Shown: positions 9,854 to 22,745 of the stretch, piece after piece
Position numbering within the stretch: position 1 is the stretch's first letter
How the letters are laid out: every line of letters starts with the position of its first letter
NCBI GenBank assembly: GCA_033297075.1
Contig: MU858178.1
Location: 44,589 to 108,588 of the forward strand
Length of the DNA stretch: 64,000 nucleotides
Reading direction: 5' to 3'
From: Rhypophila decipiens
Lineage: Eukaryota > Ascomycota > Sordariomycetes > Sordariales > Naviculisporaceae
Position numbers and translations under genes: made by a program
Notes under the pieces: model-generated
What the model saw: only the letters and a program-made list of their open reading frames with translations
What the model was told of the DNA's origin: nothing
Database searches by the model: none

Positions 9854-10871
9854 ATGGACATGACGATAGCCAGGTCCCTCTGGCTCCCAGTAATTTTTGG
9901 CGGGTTGGTCAGCGCCCAAGGAGCGACCTGCTATAACGCATTCGGCACCGCCCTCATCTACGACGTAGAGGCGTGCGACCTGTCGGTGAGCGGGACGGCG
10001 GGATCTCACAGTGCCTGCTGCAATGTCCCCAAGCAAGACGTGTGCCTCTCGTCGGGCCTGTGTTTGGCGACCTGGGCTACGGGCAGAGACACGATGCTTT
10101 GGGTCGGAGGATGCACAGATCCCACATGGCAAGATCCGGCGTGCTGGAATCATTGCGTTGTTGGGGATGGTGAGTGCCTCCTGACCCCCCACCCCGTCTT
10201 CCAGATCACCTTGATAGAGGCGCCGCCACTGACCAGTGCACTTTGCGCATGTCTGACATACAGCTGGAGACCAAGCCACGGGCTATTCTCTGACATCCTG
10301 CTCCAACAACACGTGGTGCTGCGACGGCCATTTCAATTATCAGGCGAACGAGGGTAGTCAAGGCGACTGTTGCCAGAAGGCCTTTACCCTGTCCGAAGGC
10401 ATCGGGACAGCCGTGCGGCAGATTACTACCAATGCCGGAACCACCACTCGTTCATCGACAGGTTCGAGTGCCGCGAGTCCTACGTCGCCGAACCCGACCA
10501 CGAATGGCGGCAATGGGCCGGCGGCCACCTGCGTGCCCAACTCCTCTGCCGGGGCAGCATCGTCCACTGGTGATGGATCAAACTCGAAGACGGTCGCCAT
10601 CGTAGGAGGTGTTCTTGGCGCAGTGCTCGCAGCATCTCTGGTTGCTGTCGGGGTCCTTGCCTTTAGCAACTGGAGGCTTCGGAGACAAATCCATGGAGCG
10701 GCGGTAGCAGGGACGGCGACGACATCAACTGGGGGATATGACGAATCCAAACCGAGCCCGCCAATACGGCATGGCTGGCCGGGTATTCCTCACACGGCCA
10801 CCGAGTTGAGTGCGACCGACAGGACACCGGAGCTGGATGCGAGCCATCGAGGAGCTTTGAGAGCTCGATAA
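9854..10871 (+). CDS. Secreted Cys-rich single-pass membrane protein
   Basis: Two exons, 9854-10169 and 10264-10871, joined in phase 1 across a 94-nt intron (donor GTGAGT, acceptor ATACAG), give 307 residues. A signal peptide (residues 1 to about 22, LWLPVIFGGLVSA) precedes an extracellular Cys-rich part with CC-N and C-SNNTWCCDG patterns and a second CC pair near EGSQGDCCQ. A Ser/Thr/Gly/Asn-rich linker follows, then one transmembrane helix (TVAIVGGVLGAVLAASLVA) and a short basic cytoplasmic tail. This layout is common among fungal surface proteins resembling wall sensors, but no specific family is recognised and a sensor role would be inference. The start ATG is the first in frame and directly precedes the signal peptide. 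Confidence 0.75.
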
Positions 10872-12786
10872 TGGGGTTGATCAATCTTTATACATCGAAA
10901 AAGCTCATGTTGATGTTGAGCGGGAGGGTCAGGGGCGGCCGCCACTAGCTGAGACTAACAGATCCGGGACGGCAAGTTTGCCGACTTGGGGGCCAAGGAC
11001 GAAGCTGAGGTCTTGGGTAGCTCAACTTTTCAACTGTCTTGAGCACGGCAACGTAAGGAGTTGAGGAGTTATGATCTTTGCGGTCTGATTTGGGTCTCGC
11101 AGCTGTATTTGAGCTCACCAATTGGTATCAACGCTGTACATATCGGACGCCATTTTTAGGCAACAGCTTTAAACCGCAGGACATTAATGATTCCACATCA
11201 GTTATTCCGGAACGGACGTTCAATTGGTCCATAAATATCTACTTGTATTTGAAATATCATTGCCAGACCAGGAAAGAAAAATATCTATTGGCTACCCCTT
11301 TCTCATTCTTAGGTAACGATATGGATAGTCTGATACAAACCTTCCCACAGACATTGGATGCCGTGGGTCTTTATTGTGCTAGACTTTCGCTTGCATCTTG
11401 AGTTGCACTGACAAGACTGGTCCGCTGAAGTGCTGACGTCATTCGACATGCTGGCCCAAAAAGCGCGGTGGAACTCAACTTTTGGCACCCGCTAGGAAGA
11501 GGGGCGCTTCAGCGGCGCGGGGCTTGTCAAAAAGTCATCCGAGACGGGATCCTTTCACTTGGGACCGACTTGCCAGGCACCAAAGGTACAGAACTGCTTC
11601 AAAGGGAAGAATAAATGCCGATCTTCGAAATGTCAGTTTCAAGTAGATGTACGGAATATAGTTGTACTCGTCAGCATTTTGACCACATGATCAGAATTGA
11701 AGAAGACAAGCTTTTCGTCCAGATCATCTCCTCACGGTTTGAGCGGTTTGTCAACTTCAGTTCTCGACAGGCTCCCCTGGTTCATATCGTCATACTCTCC
11801 GGGGTTAGTGACAATTGAGCTCCATGATCCATCGGAGTCCATCCCAATTCACACAGCTGTGCTGAGTCTCCTCAACCCGAGTGCTCGCATTTGCCCCAGC
11901 TCCTGTCAGCGGCTATCTACAGTGCTATTTTCTTTAGATTTAGATTCTCATATTGCTGAAACCCAACAGAGCAAACTGGACGGGGCTGGCGGTGATTGTG
12001 CCGCAGCTTCCAGAAAGGATGTTTCTAAAAACGGCAAACAAGCAACAGCATTTCAAGTGATTCACAGCGGCTCTACTTCGTGACCTGCTCTGCTTCCGTC
12101 AGATAAAAGAAACCGGAGCTTGAGCTTTAAACCCATGTCGTTCCTGCCTCCGGCTGAACCGCATTTTGCAAAAACCTTGGACCTGATGAACCGTCGAACC
12201 ACTACTCAGTAATCATAGCTTCTTCCGAGACCAATCTCCAATCTCCTGCATCTCCTCCCCACGTCACTTCCCGGCTTTTCGCAGCAATATTCCCAGATCT
12301 TATTCAGCCCGCAGCGAGCTGCAAGCAAGCACTGAAACCAAGCTAACGAGCTCAACCAGCCCCTGCTGTTGACCGCCACTGCATTACTAGCTCCGCTCTG
12401 TGCTTGGAAGTCCTGGGAGCCAACTTAAATCTTATATCGACTCCCCCGCCCCGTTCACCTTGATTCCCGAAAGTTATTTCCCGAACTCGAGGCAGTGATG
12501 AGCTCGCGCATCTGCAGATCTTTCTGTCTCGCATTTTGCCTCATTTGGTGTCTCAGCGACAAAAACTCGGATCGCAATCGTCGACGCAGGTGATTTCGCT
12601 CTACGACCAACCAACCACCAACACCACTCTCAGGCCTGCGCAGGGGGTCGCATAGCGCAGTGGGGTCGATTCCGTGTCGCTGCCAGGTCCGATTTGCTTA
12701 GCAAGGTACCCATATCCAAGCCCAACTTGGGGTATCAGTGAGGGGAGAGCTTCTGGGCCGTGGGGTGATTTCTTTCCTCCTTCAAC
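10872..12786. other. Intergenic upstream of debranching-enzyme gene
   Basis: No gene is recognised. Short open frames at 11078-11401 and 11615-12083 lack start context and family resemblance. The last few hundred bases are C-rich (for example near 12445-12455) and probably serve as promoter and leader of the gene at 12787. Confidence 0.5.
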
Positions 12787-15700
12787 ATGCCAATTCCAAG
12801 GACCATGGTTTCCAACGAGGTCTACTTGTTGCCTCTCAACGACGACGGGTCGCCCCAGGTCCCTGGGGAGTATATTTACATCGCGCCCAAGTCCAAAGAC
12901 CCAGTAACCGTTCGCTTTGCCATCGAAGGCACCTCGAGCATCTGTCGCCATGGTAGCCTTTGGGTCAACATCCCGGAGCAGGGGGTAAAGTTCCAGCGGG
13001 ACAAGTTTCGCGAGTTCAAGTATGCTATTTGTCACAATTCCGAAGCAAATTATCATTAGAGGACGATGAACTAATTGCCGTAACTGTAAACAATAGATTG
13101 GTGCCGGATTTCAACAGGACGCTCGAAATTTCCATTCCCATCCATGAAGCCGGTGCCTATGCCTTCTACACAACCTTCGCCGAGCTGCCCGAACTTGCGG
13201 ACCACCTGGCCAAGGCCCAGACAAATGGCTCTGTCAAACAAGTCAAGACCAAAAAGACCCCCCTTTATTACATCGATGTTGCTCCCAGACTTACGCTCGA
13301 CGGGCGTCCCCTACCCCTGCCCGCCGTATCCGTTTTCTCAATCATCAGCAAGTTCATGGGGAGATACCCGACTGATTGGGAGCGCCATCTTCGTGGCATC
13401 AGCGGGCGTGGATACAACATGATCCATTTCACGCCTCTCCAGGTTCGGGGTGCATCCAACTCCCCCTACAGCTTGTACGACCAGCTGGGCTGGGATCCGG
13501 TTTGTTTCCCTGCAGGAGAAAAGGACGTCCAGAAGATGGTGGAGAGTCTGGAGAAGAGCCATTCTCTGCTTAGCATGACAGATATTGTTCTCAATCACAC
13601 GGCACACAACTCCGTCTGGCTCGAGGAACATCCTGACGCTGGATACAACTTGACCACGGCACCGTGGCTGGAATCGGCGTACCTGCTCGACACGACCTTG
13701 CTCGAACTTGGCACCAGACTGAAAGAACTTGGCCTCCCAACGGAGCTCAAGAGCAACGATGACCTCGTCAAAATTATGGACGCCATCAAAACAGAGGTCA
13801 TCGCCAAAATCCGCCTCTGGGAGTATTATGCTCTGAACGTGGACCGGGATGCCGACGATGCGGTAGAAGCCTGGGCAAATGGAGAGTCCAAATTTCGAGA
13901 CGATTCAGTCTCGCCAGATAAGCTTCGTTCAATGACCACCAAGGAGCAGGCAGAGTTCATCATCAAATACGGCCTCACCAACATGGACTACCTTGGTGAA
14001 AGGTATCGGAGACGTGTTGATCCCGGTGTGGCTGCTGCAATATTGTCGAGCATATATGGACGATTCGAGGGCAACAGCGGTCAAGGAGCAGATCGTGCAG
14101 CCGCAAGAGTTAAAATCGTCGAGATTCTTGACATTGTCAATGTTCCGTTCTACAAGGAGTACGACGCAGAAATAGCCGAGATTCTCCAGCAGCTGTTTAA
14201 CAGGATCAAGTACGTCCGCTTAGACGAGAATGGCCCAAAACATGGGCCTATCAGCGCCGATTCACCCCTGATCGAGAGCTATTTCACCCGTCTCCCCAAC
14301 AATGAACGCACAGCCAAGCACAAAAAAGAGGATCTAGTACTGGTGAACAACGGCTGGGTCTGGGGAGGCAACGCTATGGTCGACAATGCTGGCCCGCAGT
14401 CCAGAGTCTACCTTCGTCGCGAGGTCATTGTCTGGGGCGATTGCACCAAGCTGCGTTATGGAAAGGGTCCGGAGGATAGTCCTTTCCTCTGGGACTACAT
14501 GACCAAATACGCCCGCCTCTTGGCCAAATACTTTGCCGGCTTCCGGATTGACAATTGCCATTCAACGCCGTTGCACGTTGCTGAGCATATCCTCGATGAG
14601 GCCAGACGAGTCCGTCCTGACCTTTACGTCGTTGCTGAGTTGTTTACCGGTTCTGAAGAAGTCGACTACGTCTTTGTCAAGCGACTGGGCATCTCGGCCC
14701 TTATCCGTGAGGCTATGCAAGCATGGAGCACTGGTGAGCTGAGCAGACTTGTCCATCGCCACGGTGGTCGTCCCATCGGTAGCTTCGAGGTAGATGAGAT
14801 TCAAGGGGCCGACTCTGCCGCACGCAACGGTGATGTGACGCCCGTACAGTCGCCAAATGGCGACGGGGAATTTCTATACACGCGTGAGATTATACGTCGT
14901 ATCAGACAGGTTTCTGTGCAGGCCTTGTTCATGGACTGCACGCATGACAATGAAGTGCCTGCACAGAAGCGTGATGCTCGCGACACGCTCCCCAATGCGG
15001 CCCTCGTCAGCATGTGTTCTAGCGCAACTGGCAGCGTGATGGGCTACGATGAAATCTACCCTCGACTGGTCGACCTCGTTTCGGAGACGCGTCTCTACAC
15101 CTCAGAGTCGTCTAAATCCGCTGTCCGGATAGGCAAAGGCAAAGGGGGCATTGGAGGTGTCAAGAAGCTCCTCAATCAGATCCACACCCTCATGGGCATG
15201 GACGGCTATGACGAGACGCATATTCACCACGAGGATCAGTACATCACTGTCCACCGTGTCCATCCTGGGTCCAGGAAAGGATACTTCCTCATTGCGCATA
15301 CTGCTTTCCCTGGCTACGGTAATGGGAATGGCGCCTTCAACGCGGTGCACTTGAAAGGAACGAAAGCTCGGCACTTGGGGAGCTGGATGTTGGAGGTGGA
15401 TTCAAGCAAAGAGGCCACCGAGGAGGTTCTGAAGGATGGAAAGTTTCTCAGAGGTCTTCCTAGCAGGGTTGTCGACCTGCCCGGCATTCGCATGGAGGTC
15501 AAGGGAGACGAGACCATCATCTCGGTCCGCGATAGGTTCCCCCCTGGAAGCATCGCATTGTTTGAGACTTGGATTCCCGCCGCCGAGCATTCGAGCGGTC
15601 TTGATACCTTCGTCACTAGCGGAGCCAAGGCTGCCATGGAGGACCTCGATTTGGTCGACTTGAACTTTTTGCTGTACAAGTGTGAGCCGGAAGAGCGCGA

Positions 15701-17704
15701 CGCCAGTGGTGGGGAGCATGGCACCTACGAGATTCCAGGCCACGGCAAAATTGTCTATGCGGGATTGCAAGGGTGGTGGAGCGTCCTGAAGGGCATCATC
15801 GCTCGGAATGATCTCGCCCATCCATTGTGCCAACATTTGCGCGAGGGACAATGGGCGCTGGACTATATCGTGGGCAGACTGGAGAGAGCCTCTAAGCAGG
15901 ACATTTACGCGCGACTGGCCAAGCCCGCGCAGTGGCTGCGTGAGAGATTCGATGCCATCCGAGTCATTCCAAGTTTCTTGTTGCCTCGCTACTTTGGCCT
16001 CGTGCTCAGGACAGCGTACATGGCGGCTTTCGACAGGGGCATCGCGCTCATGGGAGATGATGTTCGCAATGGGCAATGGTTCCTGCAGAGTCTCGCCATG
16101 GTCAGTGCGCAGCAGACGGGCTTTGTAAAGTCGGCATCGCTGTACCCCGATCGTCTGGTTCCCAGTCTCGCAGCTGGTCTGCCGCACTTTGCCGTGGAAT
16201 GGGCAAGGTGCTGGGGCCGGGATGTCTTCATCTCCCTAAGGGGGCTGTACCTCGGCACTGGAAGATACGACGAGGCCAAGGAGCATATTCTTGCCTTTGC
16301 CAGCGTCCTCAAGCACGGCATGGTTCCCAATCTGCTAGGAAGCGGAAACACGCCCCGGTACAATGCCAGAGACTCGGTCTGGTTCTTCTTGCAGTGCATC
16401 CAAGATTATACCAAGCTCGTCCCCGGCGGAATCGACATCCTGAAGGCGAAGGTGAAGCGGCGATTCCTGCCATATGACGATACTTGGTTCCCGGCGGATG
16501 ATGAGCGGGCCTATAGCAAGGAGAGCACCGTGGCCGAGGTTATCTACGAGGTGTTTGCACGACACGCAGCGGGCATGAAATTCCGCGAGGCAAACGCTGG
16601 GCCAGGGTTGGACATGCAAATGACGGACCAGGGTTTCAATATCGAGATCAAGGTTGATTGGAAAAATGGCTTCATCTTTGGAGGCAACCAACACAACTGC
16701 GGAACCTGGATGGACAAGATGGGCGAGAGCACGCGGGCTGGCTCCAAGGGTGTTCCGGGCACACCGAGAGACGGCGCGGCCGTCGAGATCATCGGCTTGC
16801 TGTACAGCAATCTCAAGTGGGCTTCGGAATTGAGGGAGAAGGGTGAGCTCCCACAAGGCAGCGTCAAGAAAGCCGATGGCAGCGAAGTCAGCTTTAAAGA
16901 GTGGGCGGGGCTAATCAAGTCCAACTTTGAGCACTGCTTCTACGTGCCTGTCTCCAAGGAGGAAGACTCCCAGTACGATGTCAATCCCAAGGTAGTGAAC
17001 CGTCGCGGCATCTACAAAGATCTTTACCGTTCTGGCAAGGAGTACGAGGACTATCAGTTGCGGTGCAACTTCCCCATCGCCATGACCGTCGCGCCCGACT
17101 TGTTTGAGCAGACCCACGCCATGCACGCCCTGTGCCTGGCCGACTCGGTACTTCGAGGTCCTACGGGCATGGCCACTCTCGACCCCTCAGACATGAACTA
17201 TCGTCCGTATTATCACAACAGCGAGGACAGTGACGACTTTGCCACTTCCAAGGGAAGGAACTACCACCAAGGACCGGAATGGCTCTGGCCGACGGGATTC
17301 TTCCTTCGGGCACTGCTCAAGTTCGACTTGATGAGGCGAGCCGAGAGTGATTACGAGGGGAGGACCGAGGCCTTCCAGCAGGTAACTCGTCGTTTGATGG
17401 GTTGTAAAGAGGCGATCCAGAGTTCGGACTGGGCCGGCTTGACTGAACTGACGCAGAAGGACGGAGCGTATTGTGCGGATTCGGTATGTCTCTATTTCCT
17501 CAAGTCACTTTCCATGTGCCGCTCCGTAAGTTAAGTTTGCTAACGTATGCTCTCCTACTATAGTCTCCGACCCAAGCCTGGTCGGCCGGCTGTCTGATTG
17601 ACCTGTACATGGATGCTGCCGAGGAGCAAGCCAATCATGACAAACAACAGCAAGAGACAAGCACAAAGACTAACGGCAAGAAGATTGAGCTTCCGGTTCG
17701 CTAG
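12787..17704 (+). CDS. GDB1: Glycogen debranching enzyme
   Basis: A bifunctional 4-alpha-glucanotransferase and amylo-alpha-1,6-glucosidase that removes branch points during glycogen breakdown in the cytosol. Three exons, 12787-13019, 13097-17483 and 17564-17704, encode 1586 residues, within the usual fungal size. The N-terminal GH13-type half shows FRIDNCHS (nucleophile Asp) and VVAELFTGS (acid/base Glu), followed by THDNE near ALFMDC. The C-terminal GH133 half shows RCWGRDVFISLRGLYL, VPNLLGSGNTPRYNARDSVWF and the terminal PEWLWPTGFFLRA block. Introns of 77 and 80 nt have GTATGC and GTATGT donors, and both junctions keep the frame (REF-K-LVPD and AD-S-SPTQAW). An alternative start is the Met at 12805. 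Exon 3 supplies only the last 46 residues. Confidence 0.95.
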
Positions 17705-19639
17705 TCACTGAATCGACGCTACAGCTTTTGGCAACCTTTGGGGGGAAAGGCACGATTGGGCGTCGATTCATGTGTCCTTCGGGGTGTTAACTGCGCCTGA
17801 TCATCGTACCTCGAAGCAAGGCGAGGATTAAACATTATACCTATACATGTGGTCTGGCATAGAGCGGGATAAAGGGGGAAAAGTTGATACTTCTTAAGAG
17901 TGCTTACATATTTATACGAATACAGCGCGGCCATTGCCTGTTTAGATTGCTGCTTTTTGTTTTTGACTGTTCAAGGGCTTCGTTTCCCATTGAAACACGG
18001 CTGTTTACATTGAGGTGCGAGCTTACAAGTACGTTGCCATGCTGTTTTTATTCTAAAAAGATTACGACGGCTTGTGGTTTTGTGATATTTGTAGATAAGA
18101 TGCATACAAACAGTGTGACACTCCAAACGCCAGATACGTACGTAGAAATGAACCAGAATGATGCGATCTGATTTCTTTTGAACCGTAAACTGAATAAATT
18201 GAGGAAAATGGGGGAAATGGGGGATCTTTTCTGTTTCTTCTGGTGCCCTTAGTACCGGCCATTGGGATTGTGCGGCAGTGGAAAGTCGGGACCAAGAATC
18301 CTCATGTTAGTTCATGTTGGTTACATGTTCTTGTTGCCGAGACAATTGCCTGCCCCTTTTAGTCATCTTTATGTCCTTTGTGTCACTGGTGTTGGCTGGC
18401 GTTGTTGAGAGCTTCGGTGCAGCGGTGTTGCTGTGCCCCCTTAAGAAATGGCCTAGGCGCCTGCTTGGTGAACTTTCCGTAGGTACTAAAGCCAAGAGGA
18501 GCTATTCACACACAGAGGGAGCAGGACCAAGCGAAAGGGTAAAGGGGTATACACATGATATTAACTATAAACTGCCCCAGCATCCCATCTAGCTAGCTGC
18601 TACGTCTTTTCCTTGTATGGATCCCAACAACAGCAGGCTTCCAGCGGTGATGTTTGTACCTAGACATGTACTACAAGTAGGAAACATGTAATAATAAACA
18701 GGGTGTGGATGAGGTTGAAAAGAGAAAGAGACAGCGTAACGGGGAGAAAAAGAATTACCAAGCCGGCCACAAGAAATACTTTCATCACGCCAAGTTGAAA
18801 TCAAGCCCTTTGTCTGTTTCCCCGTCCATTCCGTTCCAAGGAATCGTCCGCCAGCCCAGCCTGGGCTTCCTTGTCGTCCATACTGGCAAGACTGGTGAAT
18901 GTGCCCTGGCTTGTTTGGTCTTGATCGCCGATGGTGCGGTACATTGTAGTTGGCTTTAATCGAGGTTTGCAGTAATCGGGCCACGGTTTTCGGTCCCAAA
19001 ATGTGTCCATTTGGCGGTCAACGATCATGCCGCCGCTTCCGGATATCCCTGCCATGCCTGTCGCTTGCTGGCGGTTCGCCAAGGTGAACAGCTGCAATAG
19101 CCGCCAGCCATTGTGAGACCTCCTAGCTCAGCCCGTGCAGAGGCGGGGCGAGCCCAAGCCACGACCAGCAGTCCGCCAAAAACGCCAAAACTCCCCACCG
19201 ATGAACAGTAAAACAGCGAATAAAAGGAGATACGTGTAAAGGAGGGATACATCGAATGGGATAAGTAGTCAGCGCCCTGTAGGGGGCTGCCAATAAAAGG
19301 GCAGTTGGGTAGATATAAGATAAAACATCTATATGCATCCAGTTGCTTCATCCCAGTTGGAAGGGAGTGCGTTAAAAACAGATGCTCGAACTGTTAAGTC
19401 GTCAAAAAAGCCAAGAGCCGCCGTAATGAAACGCCTGTAAAAACGCCGATCTCGCGTGGTTGTGGGACCCAGTTCCCTTTCGATTCCTCCCTTGATCACA
19501 AGTCGTCGGGTGCAGCCGTATGGTATATGCGAGGGAGAGAAATGAGGTCCGGGATCTCGGTTCGATGGAAAAGGAATGTACGTGTCGTATATATACCAGA
19601 TCATCCATTCCACGCTTCCCATTATTGTTTTCGCAAGTC
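17705..19639. other. Intergenic; one small candidate ORF
   Basis: Contains the 3' flank of the debranching-enzyme gene and of the minus-strand membrane-protein gene. Only the minus-strand frame at 18801-19055 (listed separately) looks faintly coding. Confidence 0.45.
18801..19055 (-). CDS. Small hypothetical ORF, weak
   Basis: An 84-codon frame starts with MAGISGSGGMIVDRQ, has a central WDRKPWPDYCKPRLKP stretch and a charged hydrophilic tail. The frame is open upstream of the ATG to about 19112, and a CTATTGCAG acceptor-like sequence lies just before it, so this may be the last exon of a spliced gene. No family is recognised, and a chance frame is possible. Confidence 0.25.
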   Translation of the reverse strand: MAGISGSGGMIVDRQMDTFWDRKPWPDYCKPRLKPTTMYRTIGDQDQTSQGTFTSLASMDDKEAQAGLADDSLERNGRGNRQRA

Positions 19640-20470
19640 TCACGTCCTTTCCTTGACAACCCACTTCTTCTTTTCCTTCTTGGGCTTCTCGGTGTTATCG
19701 TAAACGCGAGCGGCGTGGAGCGGTGCCGGTTCGAACAAACCTGCACTGGGGACGTGGATGGTTCCTGCGTTGCTCGCGTTCGGGACCACGCGGCCGGACT
19801 CGGTAGCGTGTGCGAGATTGCGGCCGAGGGCATACTGACGATCCTTCTTACGGAGGTAGCGACGCCGCCAGATGCATGCTCCGACCCAGATTCCGGTTAT
19901 GGCGACCACCATGATGACCAAGAAGATGACCCATTGGTAGTGATTGGAAAGCCTGCGAGACGAAAGTCAGCATGTCAATGGTTGGGTCAGAGTAATGGGA
20001 GCTCGTACCAAGTACCGCCTCCACCACCGTTGTTCTCGCTCTTCGCAGTTTGTGTCGCTCCATTAGGTCCCGTCGTTACGGCAGCTCCCGAACCGCTGCA
20101 GAAATCGGTGTACCATTTCTGGATGGCGGTGAGGTCGGCAGGGTTCGTACAAACTGCGTCGCAGACTCCGGTGGTGCCGGTCTTGAAAGGTATCAGCTTT
20201 GAGTGGTCGCAGAAGCAGGCGTTGTCGACTTTTGGCTGTGCAGGAGGCACGCAGCCTCCGTTTGCATCATATAGGGGTCCGCATTTGCTCGCGCAGGCGG
20301 GCAGTTGTGCTAATGGGAATAGCGTTGTTTGGGGAGGAGCCGCTGGAGAGGTTAACGTGAGTTTATGTTAGCGAGCTGTCAGATGCACATGGCGACAAGC
20401 CATCGTGGATAAATGAACACGCCGGGAACAAGGCCAGATAGTAGCATATGGGCAACGTACGATTACTCAT
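19640..20470 (-). CDS. Conserved fungal single-pass membrane protein, Cys-rich
   Basis: Three exons on the minus strand: 20461-20470 (10 nt, ATGAGTAATC), 20009-20342 and 19640-19952, giving 218 residues. The ectodomain has LPACASKCGPLYDANGGCVPP, then ACFCDHSKL, GVCDAVC and WYTDFC, a regularly spaced eight-or-more-cysteine pattern. A Gly-rich hinge leads into WLSNHYQWVIFLVIMVVAI, one transmembrane helix, and a strongly basic tail beginning RRRYLRKKDRQYALGRN. I recognise this layout as a widely conserved but uncharacterised ascomycete membrane protein. The tiny first exon was chosen because its donor (GTACGT, 118-nt intron) and phase recreate MSNPAPPQ. The second intron is 56 nt (GTACGA...CGCAG). 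No classical signal peptide is present, so an N-out signal-anchor orientation is inferred. Confidence 0.78.
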
Positions 20471-22685
20471 ATCGGCGACGTGTGTTTAATTGCGAATGGA
20501 AAGGTGTTTGAAGCGGGAGTCGTAGTAAGTCGCGCAGGGGTCGACGGTGGCAGCGACGGCAACGGATCACGACGTCGATGGAAGAGAACCAAAACACGGG
20601 GTGCAGCAGCGATCCGTGGTGATCGGCTGCACAGAGATGGGATGCCGGGCCTTGTGGTGGTCTGGGAGGATGTCGGTCCAAATTCAATTCATTTGAGTCG
20701 TCTCTCGGAGCACAAGAGCTGGAGCCGGAGATTCGTTCCTTGAAAAATTCGAATATAGCCGAGAGATGCTGTTCCTTTGTCGTCGAGGGAAGCCCGTATC
20801 GGTCACACAATTCAATCGTTATTCCCTTTATTTCTCCCTTGTTGCCTTGTTGATCAACGAATGGGTCCTGTCCTGTCCTGGCTGGATGAAAACGAGCGTG
20901 GGTGATGTTGGTGTTGGTTGTCTTGGGGAAAGATTGAATGGTCTGAACGGGTCACTCGATCATGGTAGGTTTCCAGTATTGCTAGCACAGGGCCAACCGA
21001 CAGAGCCCACCGGACCCAGCAGGAAACGAGACCAGAGAACAGGCTGGGTCCCTGACTGTTGACAGGCATAATCAGCGGGAGAGACCCACAGTTCAGGTGC
21101 CATGGATGCCAGATGGAACCATCCATCTCACCCCGACAAGGGCCACAGCCTCCCTCCCCGGGGCTTACGAATGCTATTGCTGTCCAGTGACGGTCCCGTA
21201 TTGGATTCTGGCCGTCAGCTCGATCATCTGGGCTTTCCCCCTTTTCGCCCTTGTCAAAATCCCCAGAAACTCAAAATCCAATTGAGTTTTACTTGTGCTA
21301 AGTATCATTGATCTTGTCTCACCGTACACAACTCTAAATTCCTCCTTACCGTCGTCCAACGAAGCGCACGTTTTTAGGGCGAAAGCAGGGAAATCTGCAG
21401 TTGGAAGAGGGGAAGGGGACACAGGCGTTGGTGACCCGCCCTACGACGTAACGAACACGAGCGAACCAGCAGCGTCACCAATCTGGGCTTCCATCATGTC
21501 ATTTCCCCTTCCCCGCCTTGGAAGTTGGGCTGGCTGGGTGGGTTGAAGATTTTGGTGTGGGTGGTGGGCTGGCTGGCTATATTTCCCAATAGGGAACCAT
21601 TCTTCTCTCTGGTAATCTCGTGAGTTGCATCCTACCACCAACAATGAACAACAATACCACGAGTTTTTTTCGCGTCGCGTTTCTATAAATGAGATGACCC
21701 CTCTTGTGCGCATCTATGTATCTGATCGTGATCATATAAATACTTTTACAATCCCATTGTGTTAAACATCCCGTCCGTCGTTCCACGAGCTGCGCAGCCC
21801 CCTATTTTCGGGCCAGGCACAGCTCCTCCAGGAAAACCCGCCGAACAACCCGCAGCGGAAACAGGATCTGGCTTTCATAATAAAACCCTTTCTGCTCTGT
21901 CAGCAAATATAGCGATGACGAGCCAAGCCAATACAATGCTGTCAGGCTACACTACCAGTTCGCATGCATACATATATAGGTATCCTATGTATCTCTGGCA
22001 ACGCCGGGACGGCCGGTTCGGGAACGGTTCGGCCGCCCAAGGCCCGTCCATGCAGAAAGTTCCCGCTTTTCTCTATCAATCGCCCAAGATCAAACAAACT
22101 CATCCCTGATACACGTGCTTTACGGTGTTGATCTTCAAGCTTCAATGTACGGATACTGTATTTAAATATATAATGCCGGCGGTGTTTTTGGATCGCAAAC
22201 CCCGATCGTGGATGGAACTGTATCAAACTAACTGGAAATAGCTTAGCCCAACCCGCCTTACCCGCCGACGCCCATGTTAATTTCTTAGCGGACGTACAAC
22301 CGGTAAGCCCATGTCAGCGGTTCGCTGTAACGGTAAAGCAACGGTTGTTACGCGTCCTTCGTATTCACTGCACGTGCAAACCTCACTCGTTGATTAAGAA
22401 AATAAGAATGAAGCCATCGTGTCAAACTCCAAGATGTCTTCTCATAATATCAGTACGCCTGATCGGCTTTTCTTTCGTTTGCTCTTTGTGCAATGAGTAC
22501 TGTGTACTCGCTATTGGTCACGCTCAACGACGTTTGTCTAACGGCCAGTCAGCCATCCCCAGCCAATGCTCTCACTCACTCACGTCCCATCTCATGCTTA
22601 TGTCTCACTCTCAGCTCCGGCCGGTTGCCCGATGGCCAAAGCAGAAACCACGTGATTATCACCTTTTCTTTTTCAACAAGGATGA

Positions 22686-22745
22686 GAGTTTGTGTGAGTT
22701 TGTATTTTTGCGTGAGTGAGAGTGTGTGAGTATGTGAGTGATGGG
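22686..22745 (+). repeat. Low-complexity GTGAGT-rich patch
   Basis: Imperfect repeats of GTGAGT, GTGTGAGT and GTTTGTGTGAGT run through this stretch. A related GTGAGCGAGTGAGTGAG patch recurs near 23068-23084. It looks like a simple-sequence tract rather than a mobile element. Confidence 0.5.

Noticed and set aside
13144..17126. Many frames of 60-260 codons in other phases across the debranching-enzyme gene
   Set aside because: All overlap the confidently assigned enzyme and show no domain resemblance of their own.
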